Source of the DNA: Parapedobacter koreensis
GTDB taxonomy: Bacteria > Bacteroidota > Bacteroidia > Sphingobacteriales > Sphingobacteriaceae
Reading direction: 5' to 3'
Length of the DNA: 64,000 nt
Assembly: GCF_900109365.1 (NCBI RefSeq)
Contig: NZ_FNZR01000007.1
Coordinates: forward strand, 124,001-188,000
The notes beneath the pieces are model-generated. The model did not search any database, was not told where the DNA came from, and saw only the letters and a list, made by a program, of their open reading frames with translations. Numbering within the stretch: position 1 is the stretch's first letter; each line of letters opens with the position of its first letter. Of the stretch, positions 9,213 through 17,307 are shown piece after piece. Made by a program: the position numbers and the translations under genes.

Positions 9213-9890
9213 TCACTCGCGCACCACCACTTGTATGCTATCGGTAAACAACGTCGATAGGTACTTGTTTTTTACGGATCGGCCCAACATGCCCAGCACC
9301 GGCACACCGTTTACATAATGCTGGAGGTAATACGAACCGGTGTAACCCGCCTGTTGCAAAAACTGGACCATTGCCTGCAAATCTTCCACACTGATCAACT
9401 CGCTGTGCACGGTGGTACGCACCTCAAAGGGCACCCCGGCTGCCATAAGCAGTGACAAGCTCGCTTCAAATGCAGGAAACAAATCCGAATGGGTAATGGC
9501 ACGGTACCGGCCCGCAAGTGCTTTGAAATCAAGTGCCACGTAGTCCACCAATCCCTGCTTTGCCAGTGCCGCCAGCACGCCCGGCCGCGAACCGTTGGTA
9601 TCTATTTTTATGTCAAAACCATATTCCTTTGCCGTCCGCGCCAGGGACACGATATCCGCATGCAAGGTACACTCACCGCCGCTCAGCACTACACCTTGCA
9701 GCAATCCCTGCCGTGCCCGCAGGAACCGCAAGGCATCGGGTATGCCTATGCGGCCCTTGCCCAGCACAATATCCGGGTTATAGCAATAGACACAGCGCAT
9801 ATTGCACCCCGCAAACCATAGGATGCAGGCGGTCTTGCCGGGATAATCCAGCAAGGTGAAGGGCGTGATGCTATAGATGGGCGTAGGCAT
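9213..9890 (-). CDS. nrdG: Anaerobic ribonucleoside-triphosphate reductase activating protein
   Basis: Radical SAM enzyme that uses a [4Fe-4S] cluster and S-adenosylmethionine to generate the glycyl radical on NrdD. The cluster motif is CNMRCVYC near residue 29 (CxxxCxxC), preceded by FTLLDYPGKTACILWFAGC, typical of this family. SGGEC further on matches the SAM-binding glycine motif. The frame opens with TTG at 9902, but the ATG at 9890 (MPTPIYSITPF) is the natural start. It overlaps the end of the small glycyl-radical ORF by about 20 nt, implying translational coupling in an nrdD-small ORF-nrdG operon. Confidence 0.93.
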   Translation of the reverse strand: MPTPIYSITPFTLLDYPGKTACILWFAGCNMRCVYCYNPDIVLGKGRIGIPDALRFLRARQGLLQGVVLSGGECTLHADIVSLARTAKEYGFDIKIDTNGSRPGVLAALAKQGLVDYVALDFKALAGRYRAITHSDLFPAFEASLSLLMAAGVPFEVRTTVHSELISVEDLQAMVQFLQQAGYTGSYYLQHYVNGVPVLGMLGRSVKNKYLSTLFTDSIQVVVRE

Positions 9891-10053
9891 CTTTCTCGGC
9901 AAAATGCCGGCGTTGCCCGTGTTCGCCCTTTTTACCGATGTTGAAGCTTTCCACGGGGCGATGGTAGCCCATCACGCGGGTGTAAACCAAACATTTACTC
10001 CGTCTTTCCTGGTTTTGTTGCAAAATCAGGTCATCTTGCTGTTGTATGTTCAT
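9871..10053 (-). CDS. Separate glycyl-radical domain of class III ribonucleotide reductase
   Basis: 60-residue protein whose core, KCLVYTRVMGYHRPVESFN then GKKGEH, matches the C-terminal glycyl-radical segment of NrdD (RVxGY, Gly29 here). The upstream large NrdD ORF lacks any such motif, so the radical-bearing glycine appears to sit on a second polypeptide, comparable in principle to YfiD for pyruvate formate-lyase. It has its own ATG, overlaps the nrdD end by 23 nt in another frame, and overlaps nrdG. Its N-terminus (DDLILQQNQ) resembles the linker at the end of NrdD (DELILATHQ). A +1 frameshift, programmed or a sequencing error, would fuse the two and is the main alternative. Confidence 0.82.
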   Translation of the reverse strand: MNIQQQDDLILQQNQERRSKCLVYTRVMGYHRPVESFNIGKKGEHGQRRHFAEKDAYAHL

Positions 10054-12154
10054 GGGTTATTTGTTTTTGATGAGTCGCTAAAATAAGTTCGTCACATTTC
10101 GGACAGTATTCGTGTTCACCGTTGAGGTAGCCGTGTACCGGGCAGATGCTGAATACCGGTGTCACGGTGATATAGGGCAATTTAAAGTTGGAGATGACTC
10201 CACGCACGAAATTGCGACAGGCATCGGGCGAACTGACCCGTTCGCTCATATACAGGTGCAGCACCGTACCTCCGGTGTATTTGCATTGCAAATCGTCCTG
10301 CAACAGCAGCGCCTCAAACGGATCTTCCGTATAATCCACCGGCAGCTGCGAACTGTTGGTATAGTAGATATGCTCGCCATAGCCCGCTTGCAGGATATCG
10401 GGGAACCGCTTCTTATCTTCCTTGGCAAAGCGGTAGGTTGTTCCCTCAGCAGGTGTAGCTTCCAGGTTATACAAATTGCCTGTACTTTCCTGAAATTCGC
10501 GCATACGCCTACGTATATGCTCCAGTAGTGCGGCGGCAAAAGCGATGCCGCTGTCCGACGTGATGCAATCCCTGTCATCCGTGAAATTCCGGATCATCTC
10601 ATTCATGCCGTTGACGCCAATGGTCGAAAAATGATTGCGGAAATGGGGAAGGTACCGTTTGGTATAAGGATACAATCCCCTGTCGTACATTTCTTGGATA
10701 AACCGTCGTTTCTTCTCCAGAGTGGATTTGGCGATGTCCAGCCAATGATCCAGTCTCCGGTAGATCCCCTCCTTATCGCCACGGTACAGGTAGCCCAGGC
10801 GGGCCATATTGATGGTTACCACACCGATACTGCCCGTCATCTCGGCACTGCCAAATAAGCCATTACCGCGCTTGAGCAGCTCCCGCAAATCCAGTTGCAG
10901 CCGGCAGCACATGCTTCGTACGGCATTAGGCTTATAGGCCTCTGGGTTTTCCACCCGATTGCCCGATGTATCCGTCATGTACTGGCTCCCTACGAAATTC
11001 TGGAAATACGAAGAGCCTATTTTGGCCGTATTCTCAAATAACAAGGTCGCGTTTTCACTCTCCCAGTCGAAATGTTCCGTGATGTTCACGGTAGGAATCG
11101 GAAATGTAAAGGGTTGGCCATTGGCGTCGCCTTCCGTCATCACAGTGTAATAGGCCTTGTTAATCATATCCATCTCCCGTTGGAAATGCTTATAACATAA
11201 ATCTTCCAGTGACATCACACCCCTGCGGCGCGCCAGGTGCAGCAGTTCGGCATCCCGCGCATCGGCAAATAGGTGCTTATCTTGTTTGGTTGGGATCTGC
11301 TCTTTCAAATCATCCGGTACGTTCCAGTCCAGCGTAATGTTGGTGAAAGGTGACTGCCCCCAACGTGCAGGCACATTGAGGTTGTACACAAAACTGCGCA
11401 CGGCTTTCAGCACTTCGACGTAGGGCAAACGATCTTTAAATACATACGGCGCTAGGTACGTGTCAAATGAGCTGAATGCCTGCGCACCGGCCCATTCGCT
11501 TTGCAGGATACCCAGAAAATTGGCCATCTGGCCCAGTGCCTCCCTGAAATGGGACGGCGGCCGGCTTTCCACCCTGCCACGCACGCCATTGAAGCCTTCG
11601 TTGAGCAATACACGCAAGCTCCACCCCGCGCAGTAGCCCGTGAGGCAGTCGAGGTCGTGGATGTGGATATCACCATTGCGATGGGCATATCCCTCTTCCT
11701 TGCTATATACATTATCCAGCCAATAGTTGGCAATGATTTTCCCTGCCGTGTTGTTTACCAGTCCAGCGTTGGAATACGAGGTATTGGCATTGGCATTGAT
11801 ACGCCAGTCCGTCTGCCGGATGTATTCCTCGATGGCCTGCGTGCTGTCAACATACGTCGTATCCTCATTAAAGCCACCGATGTGTTCGCGCTGGAGTTTA
11901 CGTGTGTGGCGGTACAGCATAAACGAACGCATGGTTTCGAAATATTGTCGTTCATAAAGCACCTTTTCGATATGGTCTTGTATCTCCTCCACCGCCCACG
12001 TGTCCTTACCGTCCAATACGTGCATCACTGCTGCAAATACACCGTTGTCCGGTGGCATGGAAACACTTTGGAACCCCTTTTCTATCGCGTCCCTGATTTT
12101 GTAAGGCATGAATGGCTCGTAAGCCCCGTTTCGTTTGATGACGTATTTTTCCAT
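10031..12154 (-). CDS. nrdD: Anaerobic ribonucleoside-triphosphate reductase, large part without the glycyl-radical segment
   Basis: Class III ribonucleotide reductase making dNTPs without oxygen. An ATP-cone domain occupies about residues 1-90 (KRNGAYEPFMPYKIRDAIEK), followed by the NrdD barrel. Near the C-terminus is the zinc-site region CPVHGYLNGEHEYCPKC. The 707-residue chain then ends in ATHQKQITHEHTTAR without the expected RVxGY radical motif, which is on the next, overlapping ORF. I chose the ATG at 12154 (MEKYVIKRNG). The promoter box lies about 30 nt upstream with a palindrome in the -33 position, pointing to anaerobic activation. Confidence 0.93.
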   Translation of the reverse strand: MEKYVIKRNGAYEPFMPYKIRDAIEKGFQSVSMPPDNGVFAAVMHVLDGKDTWAVEEIQDHIEKVLYERQYFETMRSFMLYRHTRKLQREHIGGFNEDTTYVDSTQAIEEYIRQTDWRINANANTSYSNAGLVNNTAGKIIANYWLDNVYSKEEGYAHRNGDIHIHDLDCLTGYCAGWSLRVLLNEGFNGVRGRVESRPPSHFREALGQMANFLGILQSEWAGAQAFSSFDTYLAPYVFKDRLPYVEVLKAVRSFVYNLNVPARWGQSPFTNITLDWNVPDDLKEQIPTKQDKHLFADARDAELLHLARRRGVMSLEDLCYKHFQREMDMINKAYYTVMTEGDANGQPFTFPIPTVNITEHFDWESENATLLFENTAKIGSSYFQNFVGSQYMTDTSGNRVENPEAYKPNAVRSMCCRLQLDLRELLKRGNGLFGSAEMTGSIGVVTINMARLGYLYRGDKEGIYRRLDHWLDIAKSTLEKKRRFIQEMYDRGLYPYTKRYLPHFRNHFSTIGVNGMNEMIRNFTDDRDCITSDSGIAFAAALLEHIRRRMREFQESTGNLYNLEATPAEGTTYRFAKEDKKRFPDILQAGYGEHIYYTNSSQLPVDYTEDPFEALLLQDDLQCKYTGGTVLHLYMSERVSSPDACRNFVRGVISNFKLPYITVTPVFSICPVHGYLNGEHEYCPKCDELILATHQKQITHEHTTAR

Positions 12155-12183
12155 AATGTACCCGGTAAATGAAATCTTACCTA

Positions 12184-12191
12184 CAAAAGTA
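12184..12191 (-). promoter_or_regulatory. -7 box of the nrdD operon
   Basis: TACTTTTG on the minus strand (CAAAAGTA at 12184-12191), 29 nt upstream of the nrdD ATG. There is no TTG at -33. A palindrome occupies that place instead. Confidence 0.7.
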
Positions 12192-12212
12192 CCCCTCACT
12201 GACGGGCCGTTT

Positions 12213-12228
12213 TATGACGAGGCTCACA
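12213..12228. promoter_or_regulatory. Candidate Crp/Fnr-class site upstream of nrdD
   Basis: TATGAC-GAGG-CTCACA resembles TGTGAC-N4-GTCACA (two mismatches). Its near edge is 21 nt from the -7 box, the same geometry as the sites in front of crp and the nos operon. Confidence 0.6.
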
Positions 12229-12317
12229 ATTAATGGAAAAAAGATATCCACATCAGGAATCAGATGTGGATATGTCCGCGGGAGAAATCCAGCACTTCTT
12301 TCAATATCACAGGCAAA

Positions 12318-12647
12318 TCAAATCAACCCCAATTGCGCCTTGCCCGATTCCGAAATCCGATCGTAATTCCATTCGGGTTCCCATACCAGATTTATTTCGA
12401 CCTCCCTATCCGGAAAACAAGCCTTCAATACATTTACCACCCCGCTTTGGATGGCATCGCCCATCGGGCAATAGGGTGTGGATAAGGTCATGGTGACCAC
12501 CGCCTTGCCGGCATCGGAAAAATCGATTCCGTACAACAATCCCAGATCGATGATGTTGACGGACAGCTCCGGATCGATGACTTGCATCAGCGCGGTCTGC
12601 GCCTTCACGTATTCTGCCACATAAGGGCTGCTAAGTGATAGTTCCAT
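12318..12647 (-). CDS. DUF59/MIP18-family metal-sulfur cluster assembly protein (PaaD/SufT-like)
   Basis: Small protein of the DUF59 family, which helps load iron-sulfur clusters. The N-terminal half carries the typical IDPELSVNIIDLGLLYGIDF and VTMTLSTPYCPMGDAI, with the single conserved Cys. The frame is open to 12692, but MELSLSSPYV at 12647 is the natural start and gives 109 residues. It overlaps the end of the upstream oxidase-like gene by 17 nt and is the last gene of the nos/Ric cluster. With Ric and the DUF2249 proteins it suggests an iron-centre maintenance module, which is inference. Confidence 0.85.
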   Translation of the reverse strand: MELSLSSPYVAEYVKAQTALMQVIDPELSVNIIDLGLLYGIDFSDAGKAVVTMTLSTPYCPMGDAIQSGVVNVLKACFPDREVEINLVWEPEWNYDRISESGKAQLGLI

Positions 12648-13908
12648 GATGAAATACCGGTTTATGAAAAAGAACCTTGACCACATTGACAAGGTAAATG
12701 ACCGCGAGTGCCAGCCATAGGAACAATGCCGTGCGTATCACCCACGTTTCATTGGTCACCATTCCGATTACCAACGACGAAAACGCACCTAAATATAAGT
12801 AGAATTGATAAATGGTGAGCCGCTCGTTATACAATTGTTTTGGTAAAGGTACATGCGCTTTGCCATGCAGCTGCTGATAGCGGATATTCCATACGATAAA
12901 CGGCAATGTCTTGAACGTCTTGCCCAGTATGATACCCGTAATCCAGCCTAAAAAGAGAAACGTACCATACAGGGTAGCCCACCGGACATCAGCTGCATGA
13001 TAGGCCATGGGAAGCAGGATAAACCCCGCAATCAGGTAGCCAAACGAAACCGCCGTATGCCGCATCAACGTCTCCACCTTCTTGCGTAGACGATGGCAGT
13101 AGGTATCCACCAAGTAGCCAAGCCAAGCCAGTGTGCCAAGCCCCACGATACCGGCGTACCACAGCATCTTACCGGTGATCGGATTGAAATAGCCATCCGC
13201 AAGGAAAAGCACCAGTCCCATGTTTTGAAGCAGGAGTGCAGCATAGAGCAGCCAGGTCTTCTTCGATTTTCCCAAAAGAAACATCGGGACGAGCTTGGCG
13301 CTTACTCCGGTAATCAATTGCAGGAACCAGCCGGCAAGCCCGGCATGGGCATGGAGCTTCAGTACATCCACGTGAGGCCGGGGGATAAAGGTATGTGACA
13401 GATTAATGGCCAATAAAAGCCCGATGACCGCCGTAATAAGCAGCCACAGGGCAGAAACCATCATGAAAAGTCGATGAATGCCGAGCTGCCGCGACGAAAA
13501 TGCCGTGCCGCAAGCGTTTATCCCATATAGCAGCGTCGAAGCGACTACAAGGGCCCCACCCCAAATCAGGCTTACTCTCACACGGAACCCCCAAAATGAC
13601 CATACCATCAACAACGTGCCCACGGTCAGCAAGCAATAGGAAGCCACGGCCATTGGGATGCTGAACAAGTCGCGCTCACAAATGACAGGCAGTAGCTGGT
13701 AGGCTGCTCCGAAAATGACCATCGTACCCCATCCCAATGCCGCTGTATGCACGATTGCCAGTACATGCGGACTGAAATAATGCCTGGTCAGCTCATCAGC
13801 AGCGAGCAGCATCAATACACACAAGACCAGAAAAAACACGGCCGCGGTACCGTAAAATGGGAGCACCGCAATGCCTGCCGGGATTTTGCCAATGGGGGTA
13901 CTTGTCAT
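12631..13908 (-). CDS. Polytopic membrane protein related to heme-copper oxidase subunit I / NnrS
   Basis: 425 residues with about twelve transmembrane segments. Conserved-looking helices carry paired histidines: H48 and H54 in PHVLAIVHTAALGWGTMVIFGA, and H186 and H188 in LKLHAHAGLAGWFLQLI. This resembles subunit I-like proteins annotated near NO-related genes, and NnrS. There is no complete set of six heme and copper ligand histidines that I can assign, and no partner subunit II. It lies 14 nt downstream of the DUF2249 gene in the nos cluster. A role in nitric oxide metabolism or sensing is inferred from context only. Confidence 0.65.
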   Translation of the reverse strand: MTSTPIGKIPAGIAVLPFYGTAAVFFLVLCVLMLLAADELTRHYFSPHVLAIVHTAALGWGTMVIFGAAYQLLPVICERDLFSIPMAVASYCLLTVGTLLMVWSFWGFRVRVSLIWGGALVVASTLLYGINACGTAFSSRQLGIHRLFMMVSALWLLITAVIGLLLAINLSHTFIPRPHVDVLKLHAHAGLAGWFLQLITGVSAKLVPMFLLGKSKKTWLLYAALLLQNMGLVLFLADGYFNPITGKMLWYAGIVGLGTLAWLGYLVDTYCHRLRKKVETLMRHTAVSFGYLIAGFILLPMAYHAADVRWATLYGTFLFLGWITGIILGKTFKTLPFIVWNIRYQQLHGKAHVPLPKQLYNERLTIYQFYLYLGAFSSLVIGMVTNETWVIRTALFLWLALAVIYLVNVVKVLFHKPVFHHGTIT

Positions 13909-13922
13909 GTCTTTTCTTCCTT

Positions 13923-14768
13923 TTATCCCGTCCGTACTACCAATAGTTGTACGTCCCCTTCCCCAACCTCATGGATATGGATAGCATAGGGCTGTCCCTC
14001 CAATGCGTCCAAGAGGTGGAGCGGTACGCGCTTGTGCCGCACGTATAACGCTTCATCCGATCCCAACGTCGGGAGCGTCTCCAAAACCGCTTGCATGGGC
14101 TGGGGCATGGGCAGGTGCCGTACATCCAGGCGCTGCAACCGGCTTTCAGGATACAGGTTGATTATCCGGACAAACGAATCAGCATCGTGCATCACCACAG
14201 GGCTTGTCGCTGGCTTACGTTCAGTTTCCCTGCCTAACACGCCTTTGAAAAACCACGTATAGTGCAGATCGCTGCTTTTCGTATCGACAGTGCACTCCGC
14301 CCCTTTCTTCTCCAGCAGATGAATGAGGGGATAAGGGACGAACGAGTTGATGATACACAACAGATGGCCCGGTGGTAAGGCACCGTACCGTTGCAGGATC
14401 GCTTTTAAGGGGTCGTCGCCCGAGTCGATAAGCTTCCGCACATCGAAATAATCTTTGTGGTTATCATCGGCGGCCGTAAGCCATTCCGACAGTTGGGATG
14501 CCTGTAATAAGGCAGCGGGAGACGTGTTACCGTCCGTGCTGTCCTCCACGAAAGCAAATCCCAAAGGCTCCAATACCTGCCTGAAATCCACTACCGAACA
14601 TCCCGCCATGGCGGCTGCTTCCGCTATCGTCACCCTCGGAGCCATCAACCTGCGCAGTATGGGGTTTCTCAACTTGCGCAATGGTTTCGCCAGTCCGGCA
14701 ATGGCCTCAATGCTGGCATCATTGGCCCTGATAAGCTCCGAAATCCTAGTATGTTGGCTAATGATCAC
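13923..14768 (-). CDS. DUF1858 plus tandem DUF2249 protein
   Basis: 281-residue soluble protein. An N-terminal DUF1858-like helical domain (about residues 5-70, ISELIRANDASIEAIAGLA) is followed by a first DUF2249 domain (YFDVRKLID to YTWFFK, about 105-175). A second DUF2249-like domain is at the C-terminus (LDVRHLPMPQPM to GDVQLLVVR, about 210-280). Both domain types are of unknown biochemical role and recur next to Ric and NO-detoxification genes. It begins 1 nt after the stop of the DUF2249-Ric gene and so is almost certainly cotranslated with it. Domain boundaries are my estimate. Confidence 0.75.
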   Translation of the reverse strand: MIISQHTRISELIRANDASIEAIAGLAKPLRKLRNPILRRLMAPRVTIAEAAAMAGCSVVDFRQVLEPLGFAFVEDSTDGNTSPAALLQASQLSEWLTAADDNHKDYFDVRKLIDSGDDPLKAILQRYGALPPGHLLCIINSFVPYPLIHLLEKKGAECTVDTKSSDLHYTWFFKGVLGRETERKPATSPVVMHDADSFVRIINLYPESRLQRLDVRHLPMPQPMQAVLETLPTLGSDEALYVRHKRVPLHLLDALEGQPYAIHIHEVGEGDVQLLVVRTG

Positions 14769-14769
14769 C

Positions 14770-15711
14770 TTATCCGTGTGCTAAGCGTTCCTTCTCCAGC
14801 GTGATTGTCTTGGGAAACAGGATGTTATTTTCCAAATGAATATGCTGAAACAGATCGTTCTCAAACGCCTTAATGCGGTCATACAGGTAAGTATACGAAT
14901 TGCACGCATTGGCCGGCAATTGGTAGTCCCTTGTCAGCGTACGGAATCTGCGCAATTCACCGCCTGCCGATTCATGTTCATCTTCCATGCATTTTACCAC
15001 TTCGCTCGCCTGCAATGATACATCCTCCGCGCCCACTTCAAGCTTTTTAATGATGGGAAACAACGTCTGTTCCTCCTTTTGGATATGGCTATATAAATCT
15101 GCCATGAACGCATGCACACCTTCGGCCAAGGCCAGCAACTCGTGGTGTTCGACGCCGTGGCGTAAAGCCACCTTGTCTGCGAGTTGTTCGATAATGGGAC
15201 CCTGCTCGCGAATATAGCGATGGTGCACATTGCAGATGTAATCAGCGAGGAAACCGGGATTCCAACGGTCGAAATCGTGCCCGGCTTGTTCCGTTTTAAT
15301 TTCGGCGGCATGTTCCAGTTCCTGCCGCACCAACTGTTCGTCCAGTCCTACCGCATCGGTTGCCTCTTTCAGTGTTTGCTTCCCACCGCAGCAGAAGTCG
15401 ATGCCCAGCTTCTTGAACACCTTCGCTTTCCGCAGGTCCTTGGCGGCAATCTCGCCCACGGTTTCTTCATGGGTTTCTGCTACAGGTTTGGCAATCCGCA
15501 CGCGCCACCATTCCGGGCCGGCCTCCAGGTATTCCCATGTAAAAAAATTCCCCCGCTCACCCAGTAGTTGGTAGTATAGCGGCTTGGGATCATGGTCGTT
15601 CAAGATGACGAACGCTTCTCCCGGCTCCAATGCATCGAAGTGCTCGAAAATCGTGGGATGTTTCAGCCGGGGTTCAATCCGGGTGACATTCAGTAATGCT
15701 GTTTTTATCAT
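14770..15711 (-). CDS. DUF2249-Ric fusion: di-iron repair of iron centres protein (ScdA/YtfE family)
   Basis: 313 residues. The N-terminal DUF2249 domain (about 15-75, ending in FTWEYLEAGPEWWRVRI) is fused to a complete Ric/ScdA/YtfE protein. The ScdA_N part carries GIDFCCGG near residue 103. A hemerythrin-type four-helix di-iron domain follows, with CNVHHRY near 160, HIQKEEQTLFP near 209, a DEH motif and HIHLENNILFP near the end. Ric proteins repair iron-sulfur and di-iron centres damaged by nitric oxide or oxidants. It follows nosY by 103 nt without an obvious promoter, so it may be the distal part of the nos transcript. Confidence 0.9.
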   Translation of the reverse strand: MIKTALLNVTRIEPRLKHPTIFEHFDALEPGEAFVILNDHDPKPLYYQLLGERGNFFTWEYLEAGPEWWRVRIAKPVAETHEETVGEIAAKDLRKAKVFKKLGIDFCCGGKQTLKEATDAVGLDEQLVRQELEHAAEIKTEQAGHDFDRWNPGFLADYICNVHHRYIREQGPIIEQLADKVALRHGVEHHELLALAEGVHAFMADLYSHIQKEEQTLFPIIKKLEVGAEDVSLQASEVVKCMEDEHESAGGELRRFRTLTRDYQLPANACNSYTYLYDRIKAFENDLFQHIHLENNILFPKTITLEKERLAHG

Positions 15712-15727
15712 GACGTTATTTGTTTAA

Positions 15728-15760
15728 TTCGGCTGTCAGCTATCAGCGTTCAGCCCCCTG
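15728..15760. repeat. Short degenerate repeat between nosY and the Ric gene
   Basis: GGCTGTCAGCTATCAGCG followed by TTCAGCC contains several interleaved TCAGC/GCTG copies and can fold. It resembles the low-complexity spacers common between Bacteroidota genes. Function unknown. Confidence 0.4.
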
Positions 15761-15814
15761 ATTTATTTATTATCTACTGTCTGTTGCTTAACATTTAATA
15801 TCTCCTGTTTCACC

Positions 15815-16582
15815 TCACAAATCCTTCCGCTTAAAAAACCTTATGGAAAACCAAAAAGGCAGCACGGTCCATAATACCAGTATTGTTGCCGTAATCGCCA
15901 TGCCCCCATCCGTGCCAAAAAACTTGCGGAATATCGCACCCGTATAGCCCATCATGGCCGACACATCCACCTGCAATAGAATCAGTATCCTGCTGGTGTC
16001 TATCGGGTTGAGCATGGATAACGCTACCATGCCGTTTTCGATGGGATAGTCCGAAAACTGGAACAGCAGGAACAGCACCACTGCATCAAACAATAGCGCA
16101 AAATACAGCCACAGGAGGATGGACAGCCCGATGCCCCTTGCTTTGTCGCGCACCCGTACAGTGGCCCACAGGGCCACCGACACAAAAATCAGTGACAATG
16201 CAGCGCCGCAGAGCATCAGCATCACACCCGATGCGGTGGCGGCATAAAGCACCACCGGTATCCCGACTCCCACCATAAACGCCAACGACATGGCCACGGC
16301 CAGTCCGACGAAGATGCTGATCCATATCGTATCCCGCCGCAACGGCTGGCTCACCAGCAGTTCGATAAACTCCGCGCTGTTGTACAGATACACCGTGGAA
16401 AAGAGGAGGCTTACCAACGGCACCACAAAGAGCACGATGTTCAGCAAGCTCACCACCCCCTTGCCGGCACTGTCTTCCATGCTAAACACACTGACCGATA
16501 GCACCGCTAACACCGCCGTGTACACCATGATGGTACGGCTCCTCAGCAGGTCGGCTATCACATATTTGATAATCTTGTTCAT
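15815..16582 (-). CDS. nosY: NosY, ABC transporter permease for the nitrous oxide reductase maturation
   Basis: 255-residue integral membrane protein with six predicted helices of the ABC-2 permease type. It pairs with the ATPase NosF and the periplasmic NosD to supply the sulfur species and copper assembly needed for the CuZ centre of NosZ. The start overlaps the nosF stop by 4 nt (ATGA), as expected for a coupled pair. The sequence alone would only give an ABC permease; the assignment as NosY rests on the gene order nosL-D-F-Y. Confidence 0.92.
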   Translation of the reverse strand: MNKIIKYVIADLLRSRTIMVYTAVLAVLSVSVFSMEDSAGKGVVSLLNIVLFVVPLVSLLFSTVYLYNSAEFIELLVSQPLRRDTIWISIFVGLAVAMSLAFMVGVGIPVVLYAATASGVMLMLCGAALSLIFVSVALWATVRVRDKARGIGLSILLWLYFALLFDAVVLFLLFQFSDYPIENGMVALSMLNPIDTSRILILLQVDVSAMMGYTGAIFRKFFGTDGGMAITATILVLWTVLPFWFSIRFFKRKDL

Positions 16583-17307
16583 AGCGTTCCCTCCATCAGT
16601 TCGTGTGTAGCCATCACCTGCGCGATCGCCTTTGATAACCGGTCGGCCCCCGTTTCCGCTTTGAGCGCTTGCAGCGATTTATGGAACAGCGGCTTACCGT
16701 CCTGCATGTAGATGACCTCCGTCACCAGATCGTCCAAATCGCTCAATACATGCGAGGTAATGACAATCAACTTATCCTGTTGCTTCTCGGCACGGATTTT
16801 ATCTTTCAGCAATTCAGTCGAAAGCGGATCCAGCCCGGCCGTCGGCTCATCAAGGATGAGCACCTCGGGGTTGAACATAAAAGCCAGGCAGGCGCTCACC
16901 TTCTGACGCGTCCCGCCGGAGAGCGTACGCATCCGTTTATCCAGCATGCCATCCAGCCCAAAGGCAATGAAAAGGTGGTTGTCCAATGCCGATTCCGGCA
17001 TTTTACGGATGTCCTTCATCATATTCAATACCTGGCCGATGGTCATGTTTTCGGGGTATCGGCCCATCTGCGGCATGTAGCCGATCTGATTGCGGTACCG
17101 CCACTCATGGGCGATGTCCTTGCCTTTGAAGGTAATGTTGCCCGACTGCGGCACAATCATGCCCAGTATGGCTTTAATCAGCGTGGTCTTGCCGCTACCA
17201 TTGGGCCCGATGAGCGCAATGCATTGCCCCCCTTCGAGCGTAAGCGAAACGTCGTCGAGCACATGGAGCTTTCCGAACTTCTTAGACAGGTGCTGGATGG
17301 TAATCAT
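16579..17307 (-). CDS. nosF: NosF, ABC transporter ATPase for NosZ maturation
   Basis: 242-residue cytoplasmic ATPase. The motifs are all intact: Walker A GPNGSGKTT near residue 34, Q-loop region IGYMPQMGRYPE, ABC signature LSGGTRQK near 129, Walker B VLILDEPTAGLDP near 150, and switch His in ITSHVLSDL. It energises the NosDFY complex. The gene overlaps both neighbours by 4 nt. Confidence 0.94.
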   Translation of the reverse strand: MITIQHLSKKFGKLHVLDDVSLTLEGGQCIALIGPNGSGKTTLIKAILGMIVPQSGNITFKGKDIAHEWRYRNQIGYMPQMGRYPENMTIGQVLNMMKDIRKMPESALDNHLFIAFGLDGMLDKRMRTLSGGTRQKVSACLAFMFNPEVLILDEPTAGLDPLSTELLKDKIRAEKQQDKLIVITSHVLSDLDDLVTEVIYMQDGKPLFHKSLQALKAETGADRLSKAIAQVMATHELMEGTL

